Positions 25,501 through 40,500 of a stretch of 64,000 nt of DNA are shown piece after piece. Made by a program: the position numbers and the translations under genes. The notes beneath the pieces are model-generated. The model did no database searches and was not told the DNA's origin. It saw only the letters and a program-made list of their open reading frames with translations. Source of the stretch: Litsea cubeba (Eukaryota > Streptophyta > Magnoliopsida > Laurales > Lauraceae); the NCBI GenBank assembly GCA_012931725.1, contig CM022950.1, positions 64,351,984 to 64,415,983 of the forward strand, written 5' to 3'. Numbering within the stretch: position 1 is the stretch's first letter; every line of letters begins with the position of its first letter.

Positions 25501-28500
25501 TAGGATCTCAGAACAAGTGGAAGACATGGCCCGATATTCTGATTCCGTGGAAGATTTGGAGACTTTATCTTGCTTTTTACATTTCCAAGAGATCAATGCT
25601 TCCCCCAAGTAAACACACCATCCTGTGGTAGAGCGGCGTGTGTCCGGACATCCGGCCCAATCTGCGTCAGAATAAGCAGTGAGCGTAAGTGGTGTGCCAA
25701 CTGGAAAAAATAATCCACGGGTAGAGGTACCAAGGATATATCGAAAATCCATTTGACTGCCGCCAAATGATGATGTCGCGGGGCTGTCATAAACTGACTG
25801 ACCAAATTAACAGCATAAGAGAGATCTGGTCGAGTAATTGTTAAGTAGACAAGACTACCAACCAAACGTCGATAGAATGTAGGATCAGAAAGAAGATCGC
25901 CGTCTTGCTGTCGAAGCTTGGCATTTACTTCCAACGGGGTGTCTACTGGACTAGAATCACCGAGATCGGCGAGATCCACTAGGTCAGTAGCATATTTGTG
26001 TTGATGAAGAAACAAACCTTTCTTAGATTGATGAACTTCCAACCCTAAGAAATAATTCAAAGGTCCCAAATCCTTCATATGAAATTTATCTTGCAGAGAG
26101 GCCTGTATCTGTTGAATCTTATCACTGTGAGGTCCAGTAATAATTATATCATCAACATATACAAGGAGAATTGTGGATCCTTTGGATGAATGCAGTGTGA
26201 ACATAGAAGGATCATACGGGCTCTGTATAAAAGAAAGCTGAAGTAGTGTGGTCCGGAACTTGTCGAACCAGGCCCGAGGCGCCTGTTTAAGGCCATATAA
26301 GGAGCGTCTTAACCGAGCAACATCGGTTTTGGAAGAAGAAGGAATTCCATAAGGGAGACGCATGTAGACTTCTTCTTAAAGATCCCCATGAAGAAATGCA
26401 TTCCTCACATCCATCTGATAGAGAGGCCATGACCTAGAGGCAGCTATTGCAAGAACTGTACGTACAGTTGTCATTTTGGCCACTGGAGCAAAAGTCTCCT
26501 CATAGTCGATACCATACTCCTGCCTGTTTCCAAGTGCAACTAGACGGGCTTTGTAGCGATCCAAGGATCCATCAGGCTTCAATTTCACCGAGTATACCCA
26601 TTTGCAGCCAATGGGTTTGACAGAGGAAGGACAGGGAACAATGTCCCATGTATGATTAGTTTGAAGAGCAGTAAGTTCTTCCTGCATGGCCTGTATCCAA
26701 CAATCATGCTGCACTGCCTGAGAGTATGAGTTAGGGATAGAAATGGAAGACAAAGTGGTTAATAATGAAGCATGAGTAAAGCCATAACGATCAGGTGGCT
26801 TGATGTGGCGTATGGATCGACGAAAAGCAAGAGACGCTGGAGGTTGATTAGGTGCAGAATCAGGTGTAGGCAGGTTCGGCGTAGCAAGAGACCCAGAGGC
26901 AGGTTCAGCTGGAACATCCCGTCGTTTATACACAAAATTCGGCTTAAAACGAGTAACAGGTGGATGTATTGCATCTGAAAATGATGGTAAAAAGGAAAAC
27001 GAGACAGATTCATTTGAATCGCCATGCCGTGGAAAGAAATATTGATTTTCAAAAAACATGACATTGCGAGACACCCGAATTCTTTTGGCTGTAGAATCAT
27101 AGCACAGATAGCCTTTTTGATTAAGAGCATAACCAAGAAAGGCACAGACTGAGGATTGAGCTGTTAACTTAGTACGTTCAGTGGGAGGAAGAAGAACAAA
27201 ACAAACACAACCAAAAGGACGAAGATGATCATAAAGAGGATTCTTTTGAAAAAGTCTAAAAAACGGTGTCTGGTTGTCTAACCTAGAAGAAGGTAGACGG
27301 TTTATAACATGCACAGCGGTTGAGAGGGCTTCGGGCCAAAACCTAGTGGGATCGAAGATGCTAACAAAAGTGAACGAGCAATATCCAAGAGATGTCGGTT
27401 TTTCCGTTCAGAGATACCATTTTGTTGGGGAGTGTAAGGACAAGATCGTTGAGAGATAATGCCTTTGGATTGCAAAAATGTTTGGAATTCATTAGAAATG
27501 TACCCCCCCCCTGAATCAGACCTAAGAATCTTAATAGAAGTAGAAAATTGATTTTCAACATAAGATAAGAAAACCTTAAAAACTGAGAAAACATCAGACT
27601 TAGCATGCAAAAAATAAATCCAAGTAAACCGACTATAATCATCAATGAATGTCACAAAATATTTATAATGAGAATGAGAAATAACAGGTTTAATACCCCA
27701 GACATCACTATGAATAATATCAAAACATTTCATTGCTAAAGAATCATGAAGAGGAAAAGGAAGGGTTTTCCCTTTCCCCATCTTACAGCTAGCACAATTA
27801 AAAGAAACATCCTTAAAAGAAACTTTATTTTCATTAATCAAACCAGAATTTAATAAAAACATCAAAGTTTTGGAATTAGGATGTCCTAAATGATTATGCC
27901 ACAATTGGCATTTATTATGACTAAAATGGGAAAACAAAGCAGACTCTGAAGGAAGCTTTTCTTGTAACGAAATCTGGATAGGAAACAGTCGTCCCTGCTT
28001 AGGGCCCTTCGCTAGCACCTTCCCTGATACTTGATCCTGCACAACACAGCCAGAGGTAGAAAAAAGGACGGAGCAATTACTATCAACAAGTTGACCAACT
28101 GATAACAAATTTGTTGTTAAGCGAGGGGAAAGAAAAACATTATGTAAGGGTAAGAAGTGAGGAACCTGGCCAACGGCAGAAATGGGAACACTGCCACCAT
28201 CAGCAGTATTGATGCAGAGGTCTCCATCATACTCTTGAATATGAGTCATATTGGCAGGAGAGTGTGTCATGTGATTGGAGGCCCCTGAATCAATATACCA
28301 GGTGGATACTGAATATTTTGATTTACCTGATAAGCCAAGTGCAGAGAAAGCATTTATGATCATTTGCTGGACCATTTCAGGAGTAAGGGTAGAAGAAGAA
28401 GTGGCAGCAGGTGGTGCAGGCATGACTGGTGAAGAAGCTTCAGAAAGATGTGCAGAGTAGGCTCGCTGTTGCTGTGCCCTATTCTGAGGTCTAGTTCGGC

Positions 28501-31500
28501 ATTCCGGAAGGACATGACCTTTGGTTTTGCAGTAGGACCAAAACTTCTGGTCGCACTGAGTGGAAATATGACCGAGTTTGTGGCAGCAAAAACATTTTAC
28601 CTTGCTCATGTCCCGTGCTTGAGGCTTACCTCAAGCTATATAAGCAACATCAATAGGAGCAGCCTGAGGAGCAATATTTGTAAGCACTGTCTGAGTCACC
28701 AAGCGCTGTTCCTCTCTAAGGAGTTCGCCCAAACATGATTCGAGTGAAGGGGATGGAACCCTGCTCAGTAGGTTGGAGCGAGCATTTTCAAATTAGGGCC
28801 GTAACTTCATCAGAAACTGATCCCGCTGACTGGTTTGGTGTATCTCTTAGATAGAGGATACGGAGGAAGCCGGAATGTCAGCATAAATAATCTCTGCGTA
28901 ATCAGTCCACAGACTTGTAAATTGAGAGTAGTAATCCTGGATCGACAAGGTTCCTTGAACAAACTGAGAGATTTCATGTTCTAAATGAAACCTTCGAGCA
29001 GAATTTTCTTGCAAATAAATCTTCTTTAAATAGAGCCACATTTCTTTAGCAGTCTTGTATGGTCGAAGATTCAGGATAAATTGGGCATCAACAGATCCTA
29101 AAATCCTGGTCATGATCTGCCAATCTTTAACTTCCCATTGAGCTAGAAGCTTATCATCAGTAGGTTTGGGATCTGAATCATCGATATGTCCCCAGACTTC
29201 TTTACCCCTAAGGTAAATTTGAAATTGAAAGGCCCAAGTGGTATAGTTTTTACCATTAAACTTGATCAATTTTATATCGCCTTTCTCCATAATTATTAGT
29301 GCAAAGAGTGAGCCAACTACTAGAGGAAAAACAACCAGAGAGTGCAAAATAGGAACCAAAAATAACCACAGCACTGTAGCACCAAGTAATCTCATAAGCA
29401 AATGTTACGTAGATGAACTACTAACCCAGTAGGAAAAAAAAACAGAAAAACAGCCCCAGACGGCCTTGAAATCTTGTGCAGGAAGGGTTCGTGGGCCCCA
29501 CAGCGTGATCCAATCACAGATCAGAGGACAATATCCTGGAGGAGAACAAAAATCGCTTCCTCTAGTCCAAGTTTGATTGGATTTGGAGAAATATCCACAA
29601 AATTGGACGGCTGAGATGAAAACTGTGGGAGGAAAAATCGTCAAAAATGCTAGAGGAAGAAAGGAGTGAACAGCACCTGATCCGATGAAGAAAAAATCCA
29701 GAAAAATCTTCAAAAATCCTTTGAAGACCAGTCGATCATCACCATGTAGATTTCAGGCTACAATAGTTTTGATCAGAGGTGGGCCACTTTTGATCAGAGG
29801 ATGAACTGAAGGTCAGATCTCTGATTTATCTGATTTCTGGAATCCACAGCCTCAGATTCGTCCAATAATTCCAGGAATACCAGTCGACCAAGGCAGTAGC
29901 CTTCTTTGATGCTGCTGTGTTGATCGGAACTAGGCTCAAGATGATCTGCTCCAAGATACTGACGAAATTGCTTCAAGACTCAGAACTGGAAGACTCTGAT
30001 GAATCAAGGATTCTGAGATCTGATCTCAGAATGCACAATCAAAGAAAGAAACCAAGAGAGAATTGATCATACAGAAGAGATCAAAAGCATTGATACCATG
30101 ATAGTCTTTCAAAAGTAGTAGAGAATGAATATTGAGAAAATGCTCTCCAAAATGCATTGTCGTATCCCTTGATTTACTCTTCTTTATATAGATACTACAA
30201 TCCTAAGATTAGGCTACAAATTGCTATAAATCATGAAATTAAAGATCTAATTAGACCTCTAAAACAGGAAACTATATCCTAGAATATACAATCTTATCTC
30301 TCTGACTAGATCCCATAAATACAAGGGATGGGCCTAGTGAGCTGGGCCTATTATCATACAAGTGGGTTGGGCCTATGAGCTGGGACTATTTATACTTTAA
30401 CAATAATCATATCATCAACATAGACTAAAAGGAATGTGTAACCCTTCGGTGTCCATCTAAGAAATAGTGAACTATCAGAATGACTCTGACGAAACCCAGC
30501 TTGAAGAATTGCTGCCCGGAATTTATCAAACCAAGCCCTGGGAGCCTGCTTAAGTCCATAAAGAGATTTTCGCAACTTGCAAACATGCTGAGGAGGACAA
30601 GCATATCCCGAAGGAGGTTTTAAGTAGACAATCTCTTTAAGTCGCCACGAAGAAAAGCATTTTTGACATCCATTTGCCATAGAGGCTAGTTGCGGGCTGC
30701 AGCGACATAAAGAAGAGTACGAACAGTGGTCATTTTAGCCACTGGTGCAAATGTCTCCTCATAGTCAATGCCATACTCCTGCTTGTAACCCTGCGCAACC
30801 AATCGGGCTTTGTAGCGATCAAGACTCCCATCAGAGTTAACCTTCACAGAGTGGACCCATTTACTGCCAATCACAAGGTACCAAGTCCCATGTGTTGTTT
30901 GCTTCAAGAGCAAGCAACTCCTCAGTCATAGCATCCTGCCAGTATGCAATCTTCGAAGCCTGTGAATAAGAGGTGGGTATAGGAGCACTATCCAAAGGAG
31001 TGAAATAGTGAAACAGAGCGGGAAAGTCATATTTGTCAGGAGCAACAGAAGGACAACTAGTGCGTCGCAGGGGTATGACACTATCAGTAGAGGAAGTATT
31101 AATACCTGAGGGTGCAGGAGGCAGCATTGGGATAGGATCAGGAGAAGGAGGCACCACAGGAGGAACCATGTTACGCCGGACATAAACATTGGTAATAGGT
31201 GGTGTGGGAGAAGTAGTCGCAGGGAATTGTGGCAGATAAGATACAATAACATGATGAGTTTCCAAACGCAAAGAAAAGAAATGAATGTGTTCCAAGAAGA
31301 TCACATTACGAGATATTCGCATGCGTTTCTCGGATTGGTCATAACACATAAATCCCTTGTGTTCAGTACTGTATCCTAGGAAGAGACATTTGGCAGCCTA
31401 AGGTGATAACTTAGTGCGCTCTGTAGGTGGAAGATGGACAAAGCATAAACAACCAAAAACACGCAAGTGAGAATATGAAGGGGTATGACCAAAGAGAGCT

Positions 31501-34500
31501 TCATATGGAGTAGTCTTTCCTAGAACGGAGCTAGGATGACGATTGAGGAGATACACAACAGTCTGTGCAGCATCACACCAAAAATTTGGAGGAACTAAGG
31601 ATTCAAGTAGGAGAGTACGAACAGTTTCAAGAATATGCATGTTCTTCCTCTCCGCAACACCATTTTGCTGTGGAGTATGTACGCAGGATTTTTGGTGGAG
31701 TATGCCTTTATCAGAAAGGAAGGCAGAAAAATCATGGGACATGTATTCTCCCCCGGAGTCAGACCTAATAACTTTTATATCTTTCTGAAATTGTGTGTGA
31801 ACCATATTGTAAAACTTTTGGAAAAGAGAAAAGACTTCAGATTTGAAGCGCATGAAATAAATCCAAGTGAATCGAGAATGATCATCAATAAAGGTCACAT
31901 AATACTTAAACCATGTCCTACTCAATGTGGGTGCAATTCTCCAAACATCAATGTGAATGATATCAAAAGATGATAACGCACGAGAACGAGGAATAGGAAA
32001 TGGCAAAATATGACTCTTACTCAAACAACACGTTTCACACTTTGATTGAAGTAAAGAGGACATCATTTTATTATCAATAATGGGTTCTAAACAACCAATT
32101 TTAAACAAAGAAAGTAAATAAGCATTGTTCACATGACCCAAGACGACTATGCCAGATAGTCCACAATTTATTGAAATTAGGAGGAGAAGAAAATAAGGAA
32201 TGATATCCAATGTCCAGCAGAAACAGTCGACTATGTTTACTCCCCGTCGCGATCACCTTCCCAGTTTACCGCTCCTGTATGACACAACCAGTGGAAGAAA
32301 AGTTAATATGGTATCCATCATCTATAAATTGTCCGACAGAAAGTAAATTGGTCGATAATTTGGGAACAAAGTAGACATTGGAAAGGTGGAGGGACTGGAC
32401 ACTAGATAAAGTAATGGTACCAATTCCAGAAATGAGTAATTGGTCTCCATTAGCAGTGGTGATTTTGTCTTTGCTAAGGTAAAGGTGAGACGCTGTAAAA
32501 CTACTTTCCACAGAAGTCATGTGGTTTGATGCTCCTGAATCTATAAACAAGGTAGATGGGGTAATGGAGGAAGACCGAGAGATTGAAGAATGAAAAGCAG
32601 GAAATGCTAGAGGAGAATGAGTTTGATACCGACCACCATTAAAACCCATGGATGCATATGCAGAGGTCACCGTGTTCTGAATCAGTTCTTAAATCTGGGC
32701 TGGAGTCATGGATACAGCCCTAGAAGAAGTGTTTCCCGTGTCAGGGAGAGGTGCTTGAACTTGGAACGCAGCAGGAGCATTTTGTCTGGGCACGTTGGAA
32801 GGATTTTGCTTCTGCTAGGGCCCATTCTTTCGCTATAAGCTACGACAGTCATCAATAAGATGACCAGAGCTTTTGCAATATCGGCAAATCAATTTCTTTC
32901 GACAGTTCTTGGCCAGATGACCGAAGCCTTTGCACTCATAGCATTGAGTAGGCTTTGATTGGGCGCTGCCAGAAGAGCAGACTCAGCCTGAAGAGGAGCT
33001 AAGTAGGCCTTTGGTTCTTCAAGAATGGCACGCTGAGAGTTGAGGCGAAGTTCTTCTCGAAGGACTTCTTGGAAGCATGTATCCAGGTTTGCTATGACTT
33101 CTCTATTCATGAGAGCCGACCGAACAGATTCGAATTCGGGTCTGAGATTCATAAGGAATTGGCTGATGTGGGTTTCCTCTTGTAATTTAAGAGCCTCAGA
33201 CAGAAACCCAGCAGACACAGACTGAATAATCATAGCATCCCTCTCTGTCCATAAGGTGAGAAATCCATTGAAGTACGCCTGTACAGATTTATCGCCTTGA
33301 CTGAATTTTGCAATTTCACTATCTAGTTGAAATTTGTGAGCTTTATTTGTTTGATGATAAACATACTAGAGATGACCCCACATATCAGATGCAGTAGTAT
33401 ATGCTTGAAGAGCAATGGCAAGAGAAGGGTCAATGGAGTTAAGAATCCAAGTGATGACCTTAGCATTTTCTTTAGACCAGGTGGCTAATGCTTTTGTGTC
33501 AGTAGTCGTAGTAGGTTTAGTTACCGATCCATCCAGATAACCAAACAGTCCTTGGCCTTCTACAACATTCTTGATATGAAAAGACCAGGCCATATAATTA
33601 TTCCCATCGAATTTAACTGGAATGACATCATATTTCTCCATTGTTTCCAAAGACAGCAGAATGAGAAAGAGTTGTGTGTGATCTCCAACACACGAATCAG
33701 CGAGTCAATTTGGAATCAGATCCCCTTGCTTTGGAGACTGTTGTCCAGCAGTCAATCAAACTTCCAGCAGCATAGATGAACCAAAACAGAAAGAAAAGGT
33801 CTGATTTGTGATGATATCACTAACCAAGAAGCACAAATGCAGTTTGAATTGCTGAGATTTGCATTTAGCTAAAAACAGCCCAGATCAGAAGAAAAAAAAT
33901 GCCAGATGACCCTGTTTGTAGTGGCCGAAACTGTCTGTGGGCCCCACAAAGTGGTCCAATCACAGATCAGGATTCTTCGAAGAGACCTATTGTATGTCCT
34001 CTAGTCCAAGTTTGATGAGATTTGGATACAGATCCACAAATCTGTATGGTTTTGATGAAAACTTTTTGAGAAATAGACCCCAAATTCGTCAGACGAAGAA
34101 GGGGATGAACAGTGCCTTGATTGATGAAGAAAAATTCCAGAAAAATCTTCAAAATAATCCTGAAGAGTAGTCGATCATAATCATGTAGTGTGTTGGCGAC
34201 TATTGATTGATCAAAGGCGGGCCACCCTACTCCAGCAATATCAGTAGAGAGATGAAAGGGACGAAAGAGAGAAAAAACCACCAGGGAGAAGCACTCGAAG
34301 AAGTCTCTCAGACTAATGAAAGCCAACTCTCAGAACCTTGAGCTCTGATACCATGAAATTATATGAAATAAGAGAAGGAAGAAAGAGACGAGAGTTTTGG
34401 AGAGAAAACTTGATACCTCAATAGAGGATTGTCTATCTATTTATAACATCATTATACCCTAATCAAGGGATTTACACATCAATTAATACAATCAGAATCA

Positions 34501-37500
34501 GAAATAAATCAATCTCCTAGTCTATCAGGAAGTACTATGAGAGAAATCAGCAACATAATTACAGACTGAATCCCACGTGTGGGATTTTATATACAACTGT
34601 ATATGGGCCTTGATGGGCTGGGCTGGACTGGACCCATGGGCCTAAGCCACACTATCACACTCTCTTCTACACCTTTATCCACTAAAATCCAAAAAAACTT
34701 CACTTTTCCATACAAAAAGTCAAAAAGATTACATAACAAACAACTAAAAATAAAATACCATCATAACCCACTTATATTTTATTATTTCTTCAAAATATCT
34801 TTACTTCACTTGACTCTATTAGTAGAGTTACCAAATTGGCTCTTAGAGGCATAGTGAAGTGGATAGAATGCAAAGATTTTTTTTTTTTTTTTTGAATGGT
34901 AGACATATACTGAGAAGCAAAAAAGGGAAGCAAAAGGAAAAGAAAGCCAAACCCCAAAGTTACTGCTTACTCCGCAAGCGAAATACAATTATCGATTACA
35001 AGAATATCGCTCCTGACACCCAATTTGCTAATGCGTCAGCCGCCCCATTTGCAGACCACTTATTGTGATTAAAGGAAACTTTAAGCTTAGAGACCAATAC
35101 CGTCACCTCGTCAAACAAATCCACTAGGCGCCAGGGAGGATTAGAAGAATCAGAGGCCCATCTTATGGCACATAAAGAGTCCCCTTCCGCAATGAATTTT
35201 CTAAAACCCATCTTGTCAGCTTCTCAAAGACCTGTCCGAAGGGCAATCATCTCAACCTCATTTACTGTTATGAAACCTGAAGGACCCCAAAAAGGGATAA
35301 GCTTAACACTAGCACTATTGCTGAAAATACCCCCAATACCTGATTGGCCCGGGTTACCAATAGCGCTCTCATCGAAATTAAGCTTTAAAGCACCCAGCGG
35401 GGGAGGCTTCCAGGTATGGCAGACCCGAGGAAGAATGGGATGTGTGAACGCCACCTCTTTCCAACACCTACTGATATCATCTCTAGAGTATCCTCGAAAA
35501 TTAGGAAGGACAGAGTCCTAAGAAGCGACGAGGTATTTGACCTTGAAAGCCATGGCTTCTTTGGAGGAGGAAACCCCTTTAAAACACCTTGAGTTTCTTT
35601 CTTTCCAAAGAGTCCAAATGACTGCCAAAAAAGATGTTTTCCACATTATCTTGCCTCTAACAGAGCCAACTCCCATAGACTAGCCTAAAAGGAAGCCTTT
35701 AGGGAATCTTGCGGAACCCAGCAACAATCGAACCATGACAGGGACGAGCTCCATAGAAAGCTAGCCACCTCACAATGCAAAAACAGGTGGTCTACTGATT
35801 TAGCATCCCTCAAGCACATAGGACAGCAGTAAACAATAATAATGTTGCACTTGCGAATATTGTCCATAGTGAGGACAGCTTTCAAAATGGCCAGCCAAGC
35901 GAAGGCCCCTACCCTAGGAGGAGTTTTAGACTTCCATACCTCCTCGAATTGAAACTCTGACATGTTTGAAGCAGCACCACCTCTCAAGGCCAAGAAAAAT
36001 GAAGCTACAGAAAAAGATCCATCAATTGTACCTGTCTAGACTCTCTTATCCTTTCAACCATCTGCAATGTAGACACTACTCAACACAACAAGTAGAGCTG
36101 CAAAGTCTTGGATCTCCCCTTCATCAAGATTTCTTCTAAACACACGAGCCCAAACTACTTGATCATCAATTTTCGAGCAGTAGTCTCTCACCAAAACTAA
36201 AACATCTTGAGCACAACGAAAAAGATTAGGGAATTGAGATGCCAGGGGATAATCCCCCACCCAGGTATCCATCCAAAATTTGATATTGCCCCCTGTCCCT
36301 ACTCTGTAGCGAACCATGGAATCAAAGATGTAATGCAAAGATGTAGTTCATGAGTTACACTTTATATATTATCTTACCCTTGTATATTTTGTTTGATACT
36401 ATGTGTTGCATTCTTTAGAGACGGTTGATGTTTTATTGACTTTCATAAATTAATTGAAATTTTAGATTATTTTAAATGCCTAATTCCTTGAGGAAATTAT
36501 TTGATGAATGCTTAGTGAATGTTGCCAAAGAAACGCGATCCGGAAGTCCGATAGGGCCCCAGAATTCGGGTCGTGATAGGATCCTAGGTGGAAGGAGAAT
36601 CAGCATGCATTGGCCTTTGGTGGTGGTTGGGGGCAAGGCACCTTGGAGAGTAACATTAAGGGCTTGTTTGTGTAAAGCCGAGGAAGAGGAAACTCGCATT
36701 TCTCTTTTGCCGAAACGAAAATCCAAGGGGGTTGTTGCATTCATGTTTCTATGGATGTTTGCACTGCACTGAACGACGACTTATGGTTAGGCAAGGTAAC
36801 AAACATTCTGCTTTCACAGAAAACTTGTTGCACAAGCGTGCTCTTATAGTCGCTGAGAGCCTGAAACAAATAGTACATAGTCTTCATTGGAGATATCCTT
36901 CTCTCACAAGCCAAAAGAATTAAATAAGGAGGCCGATCTACTTGCATAAGTAGTGGCCGTTTGATGCGGAGTGGATACCAGATGCGGGGTGGATAGAGAT
37001 GGAGAGCCTGGAGATGGAAGATGGAGGGGATAGGTCAGGCTTTCGCCTGAAAATTGGCTTCGCACCAAACTCCCCTTCACGGGCGAGAAGAAGATCTCCC
37101 ATTGCAGGAAAGAAGAAGAGAGCAAAGTGCACTCAACATTTTTCATATATTAATCCAGTCTATAGCCAAGCGAGGCATTACAATGTTTAAAATAGAGAAA
37201 AGACTAACCCTAAAACTAATCTGGACCATCCAAATGCAATGATGGCCAGGATTAAAACATCCACCTAAATATATTTTAAAACATAAATAAGTAAATAAAA
37301 CTCTAAGTAGACTAAGATTGGTGGGCTAGGCCCAAGGAACTGGCCGAGATGGATGAAGGCCCATTGGCGGGTAGACCCATGGGGGACCATGGGTCTGTCC
37401 TGCATCAAATCTCCCCTTCTTGAAGAGAACTCGACCACGAGTTCTGTAGAAGTCCTCCAGGATCAAAAGTCAACCGTATGCACTTCCGATTTGCTGGTTG

Positions 37501-40500
37501 ATCATCATTTTCTTTGAATGGCTTGGAGGCTTGCCTCGATCGTTCCCTCCACTTCGTAGTAGATTGGAGGCATTGCTTCTTTTGATATCGAAATTCAGCT
37601 TGAATGTGTGTGATGTGTCCACTAGATGCTTCAAATCTTGAACATGTATCAGCTACTCACAATCTTCGAATATCAATTGTCTATTCCTGAAGATAAAATC
37701 AATGTGAGGAATATCAATGACTTGATCTTCTTTTGCAATCTCCTTATCAATGGCAATCTCCTGATCAATGGCCCTTTCATCTGATCGCCTAATTAGATAT
37801 TCCAGAGCTGGACTTGCAATGAGATCCATCGGATGATCAAATTCCTTGTTGATTTCTTCACTATTTGTCTCTTCTTGTTCCACCTGTACTAGCTGATCAA
37901 TGCTGTCAATTCCTCTATTTTCTGGTTCTTGTATTTACATGTCAACTTCTATGTTTCTTTTGGAAATTGCAATGACTTCCACTTATTCTTGATCTTGTAC
38001 CTCAATATCAGTTTTAACATTCTCCACATTTAGTTCCACAACATGGACTTCCGTGGTTTGCAAAGATTTTTCTTCTTGCATCTTAGCTTTTCGGAGGCGA
38101 TAGCGTTTTATCAAGCACTCAACACATCGCTTCCCAAAATTCTTCGTACGTATTTTTGGATTCCTTTTTCACATTATTCCGTATACTTGGTCTCAAACCT
38201 CTGGTAAAGATAGTGACATAATTTTCATCATCCTCATCTAATGCACATCGTACTTGTAGCCTTGAAAACTCATCTGAATATTCATCAACTGTCAGCTTGC
38301 CTTGACTCAAGTTTAGAAATTGATCAAAGTAGGCTTTATTGTCAGAATACCATTGTTCATATTTACATGCATAGATGATTCTTGGCATTTCATTGTAGAT
38401 TTTCAATAGCAGATTGTCTTTTGATTCCATATTTATGTGATGCAAGAGATGTCAAATCTAATGATCTTCAAAAATAAATTTAGACTGGCCAGATGTGTAG
38501 ATCTTACTGATCGGAGTCTGCTAGGAAAGACAGATCGGCGATCGGAGTTCGGATGGAGAGGATCTTGTTATTTGAAGATGGACAGCTGAATTTGGGCCCA
38601 CTTACTAGCTGAAAATATATATTTGCAGTCACCCTTTTTTTTCACTGTTGAGTTGGATTTGGGCCTGATTGAAATTGAAGCCCACAAAATGTGCTCATGT
38701 GAAGTGTTGAAGAGGTCAAATGGTGGACTCAGGTTGGGTTCGCTTGACCTGTAATTGAGGTGGCCCAAGAAAGAAGAGGGAGCTGCTGCGAGGCTCGACT
38801 ACAATTTTTTTTTTTTTTTTAAATGTTGTTCTCAGATTCGAGCCTAACCCGAACTAAGGCCCAGAAGGTGGGTTTAGCACGTGTGGCTCTGTCTTCTTTC
38901 TGTCTAGGCTTCACAAAAAGAGAGAAACTTAAAAGGGTTTGGGTCTTCTTTTGTTGTTGCTGTGCTCCGTCAAAAAGGAGAGACGGAAGAGGATTGACGC
39001 GCAGAAGAGACAAGGCGTCGATGTTGATGGTTGACAGTGCTGGAGAGGGAGTTTGCCCAACGGTGGGCTGCTCAGAATGGATTCTGACCACGGTGAAGGT
39101 GATGATGACAATGGAAGATGTTGAAGACAAGGATGACGTCTGCTGTGGTGCGGTCACCGTGCAATGCTGCTAGCAGATGACGATGACGGTGTTGCGGTGA
39201 TCGTGACGCTGCTAGAGTGGAGCAACGTTAGGAGCCAGGTACGCACCTTTTTCTTTTTTTACTGCCGTCGTCTTTTCTTTCTTTTCGTCTTTCTTCCCTT
39301 TTTTCTATTTTTCTTTCTCTGTTGGTCTCTGCTCTTCCTTTCTTTTCTTTTCTTTTCTTTTTTTTTTATTTTGCCGAAATTGGGAAGAAGATGGGTGTGG
39401 GGTTGTGGCTGGGTTTGGATGTTGGGTTTGGTCTAGAATGGATGGGTTCAGAATTGGGGATTTTCTGTGTGGATAGTGGGGCTTTGATGATGATTGGGAT
39501 TTTAGGGTTCTGCTGGTGTTCAGTTACTGGGAATGTGGACAAAAGGGTGTTTGGGCATTGGGTTTGGTTTCGCTCAAAGGGGATTTGGAGAATCTGGTTT
39601 TAAGGTTTATGGCAGAGATGGTTCACTGGTTGGGTTTTGATTAGGTGGGTGCAATGGAGTGGTGCAGGGATTAGGGGTTCCTGGTAATTGGGTCTCGGCA
39701 GGGAAGGATTTTCGGGTGGACGGGTTGGGGCAGTGGTTCTGGTTATGCCAGATCTGGGTTGTGAGACTGCGGAATGATGATGGTGATGTCCGGCGGGTGA
39801 TGATGGATTGCCGATAATTGAAACCGGGTGGATCGATCTTTGGCTCTGATACCAATTGATGCGGAGCGGGTACCAGATGCGGGGCAGGTAGAGATGGAGA
39901 TGCTGGAGATGGAAGACGGGGGTATAGGTCAGGCTTTTGCCTGAAAATTGGCTTCGCACCAAACCCCCCTTCACGGGTGAGAAGAAGGTCTCCCATTGCA
40001 AGAGAGAAGAAGAGAACAAAGTGCACTCAACATTTTTTTTTATTTTATTAATCCAGTCTAAAGCCAAATGTATTACAATGTTTAAATAGAGAAAAGACTA
40101 ACCCTAAAACTAATATGGACCATCCATTCCCAATGCAATGATGGCCAGGATTAAATCATCCACCTAAATACATTTTAAAACATAAATAAGTAAATAAAAC
40201 TCTAAGTAGACTAAGGCCCTGTTTGGCAAATCTTATATGTTTGAAATAGATTTAGCTCAAATAGATCTGTGAGAAATAGATCTATGAGATATAGACTCTT
40301 TTTAAATAAACCGTTTGGTAACACATGCAACATATCTAATTTAAATGGATCTATTTGAAAAAATATGTTTGGTAAACTTTCAAAAAAGAGCTTATTACAG
40401 GGGCATTTTTTGTCTTTTAAAAAAATATAATTTATAATAGAAATTCATGGTTCTCGCCCAAATCAAACATTTGATAGGCCACTTGATAATGCAAAATTTG

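Larger units (their letters stand above)
24894..30402 (-). mobile_element. Ty1/copia retrotransposon C, nested in B (5.5 kb)
   Basis: LTRs at 24894-25197 and 30099-30402, both 304 bp, differ at about six positions. A perfect 5-bp duplication ATAAT flanks it (24889-24893 and 30403-30407). It was inserted into the reverse transcriptase gene of B, only a few codons after the YVDD catalytic motif. Its own coding region has stops and frameshifts. The internal proteins are closest to those of element D, but the LTRs are unrelated. Confidence 0.96.
23639..34671 (-). mobile_element. Ty1/copia retrotransposon B, split by nested element C
   Basis: LTRs at 23639-23945 (3') and 34354-34671 (5') carry the flanking 5-bp duplication CCTTT (23634-23638 and 34672-34676). 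Without the 5.5-kb insertion the element is about 5.5 kb. The LTRs differ by about seven substitutions and two small indels (6 and 5 bp). The coding region has many stops and frame breaks. It is the same family as element A. It lies in intron 8 of RH28 in the sense orientation. Confidence 0.95.

Noticed and set aside
36476..36772. 98-codon plus-strand frame between L1 and K
   Set aside because: No recognisable domain, no promoter or splice context, and it is antisense inside a host intron.
38823..39603. Overlapping plus and minus frames of 90-116 codons in element K
   Set aside because: Low-complexity frames within the untranslated leader of K, with mutual shadows and no recognisable domain.
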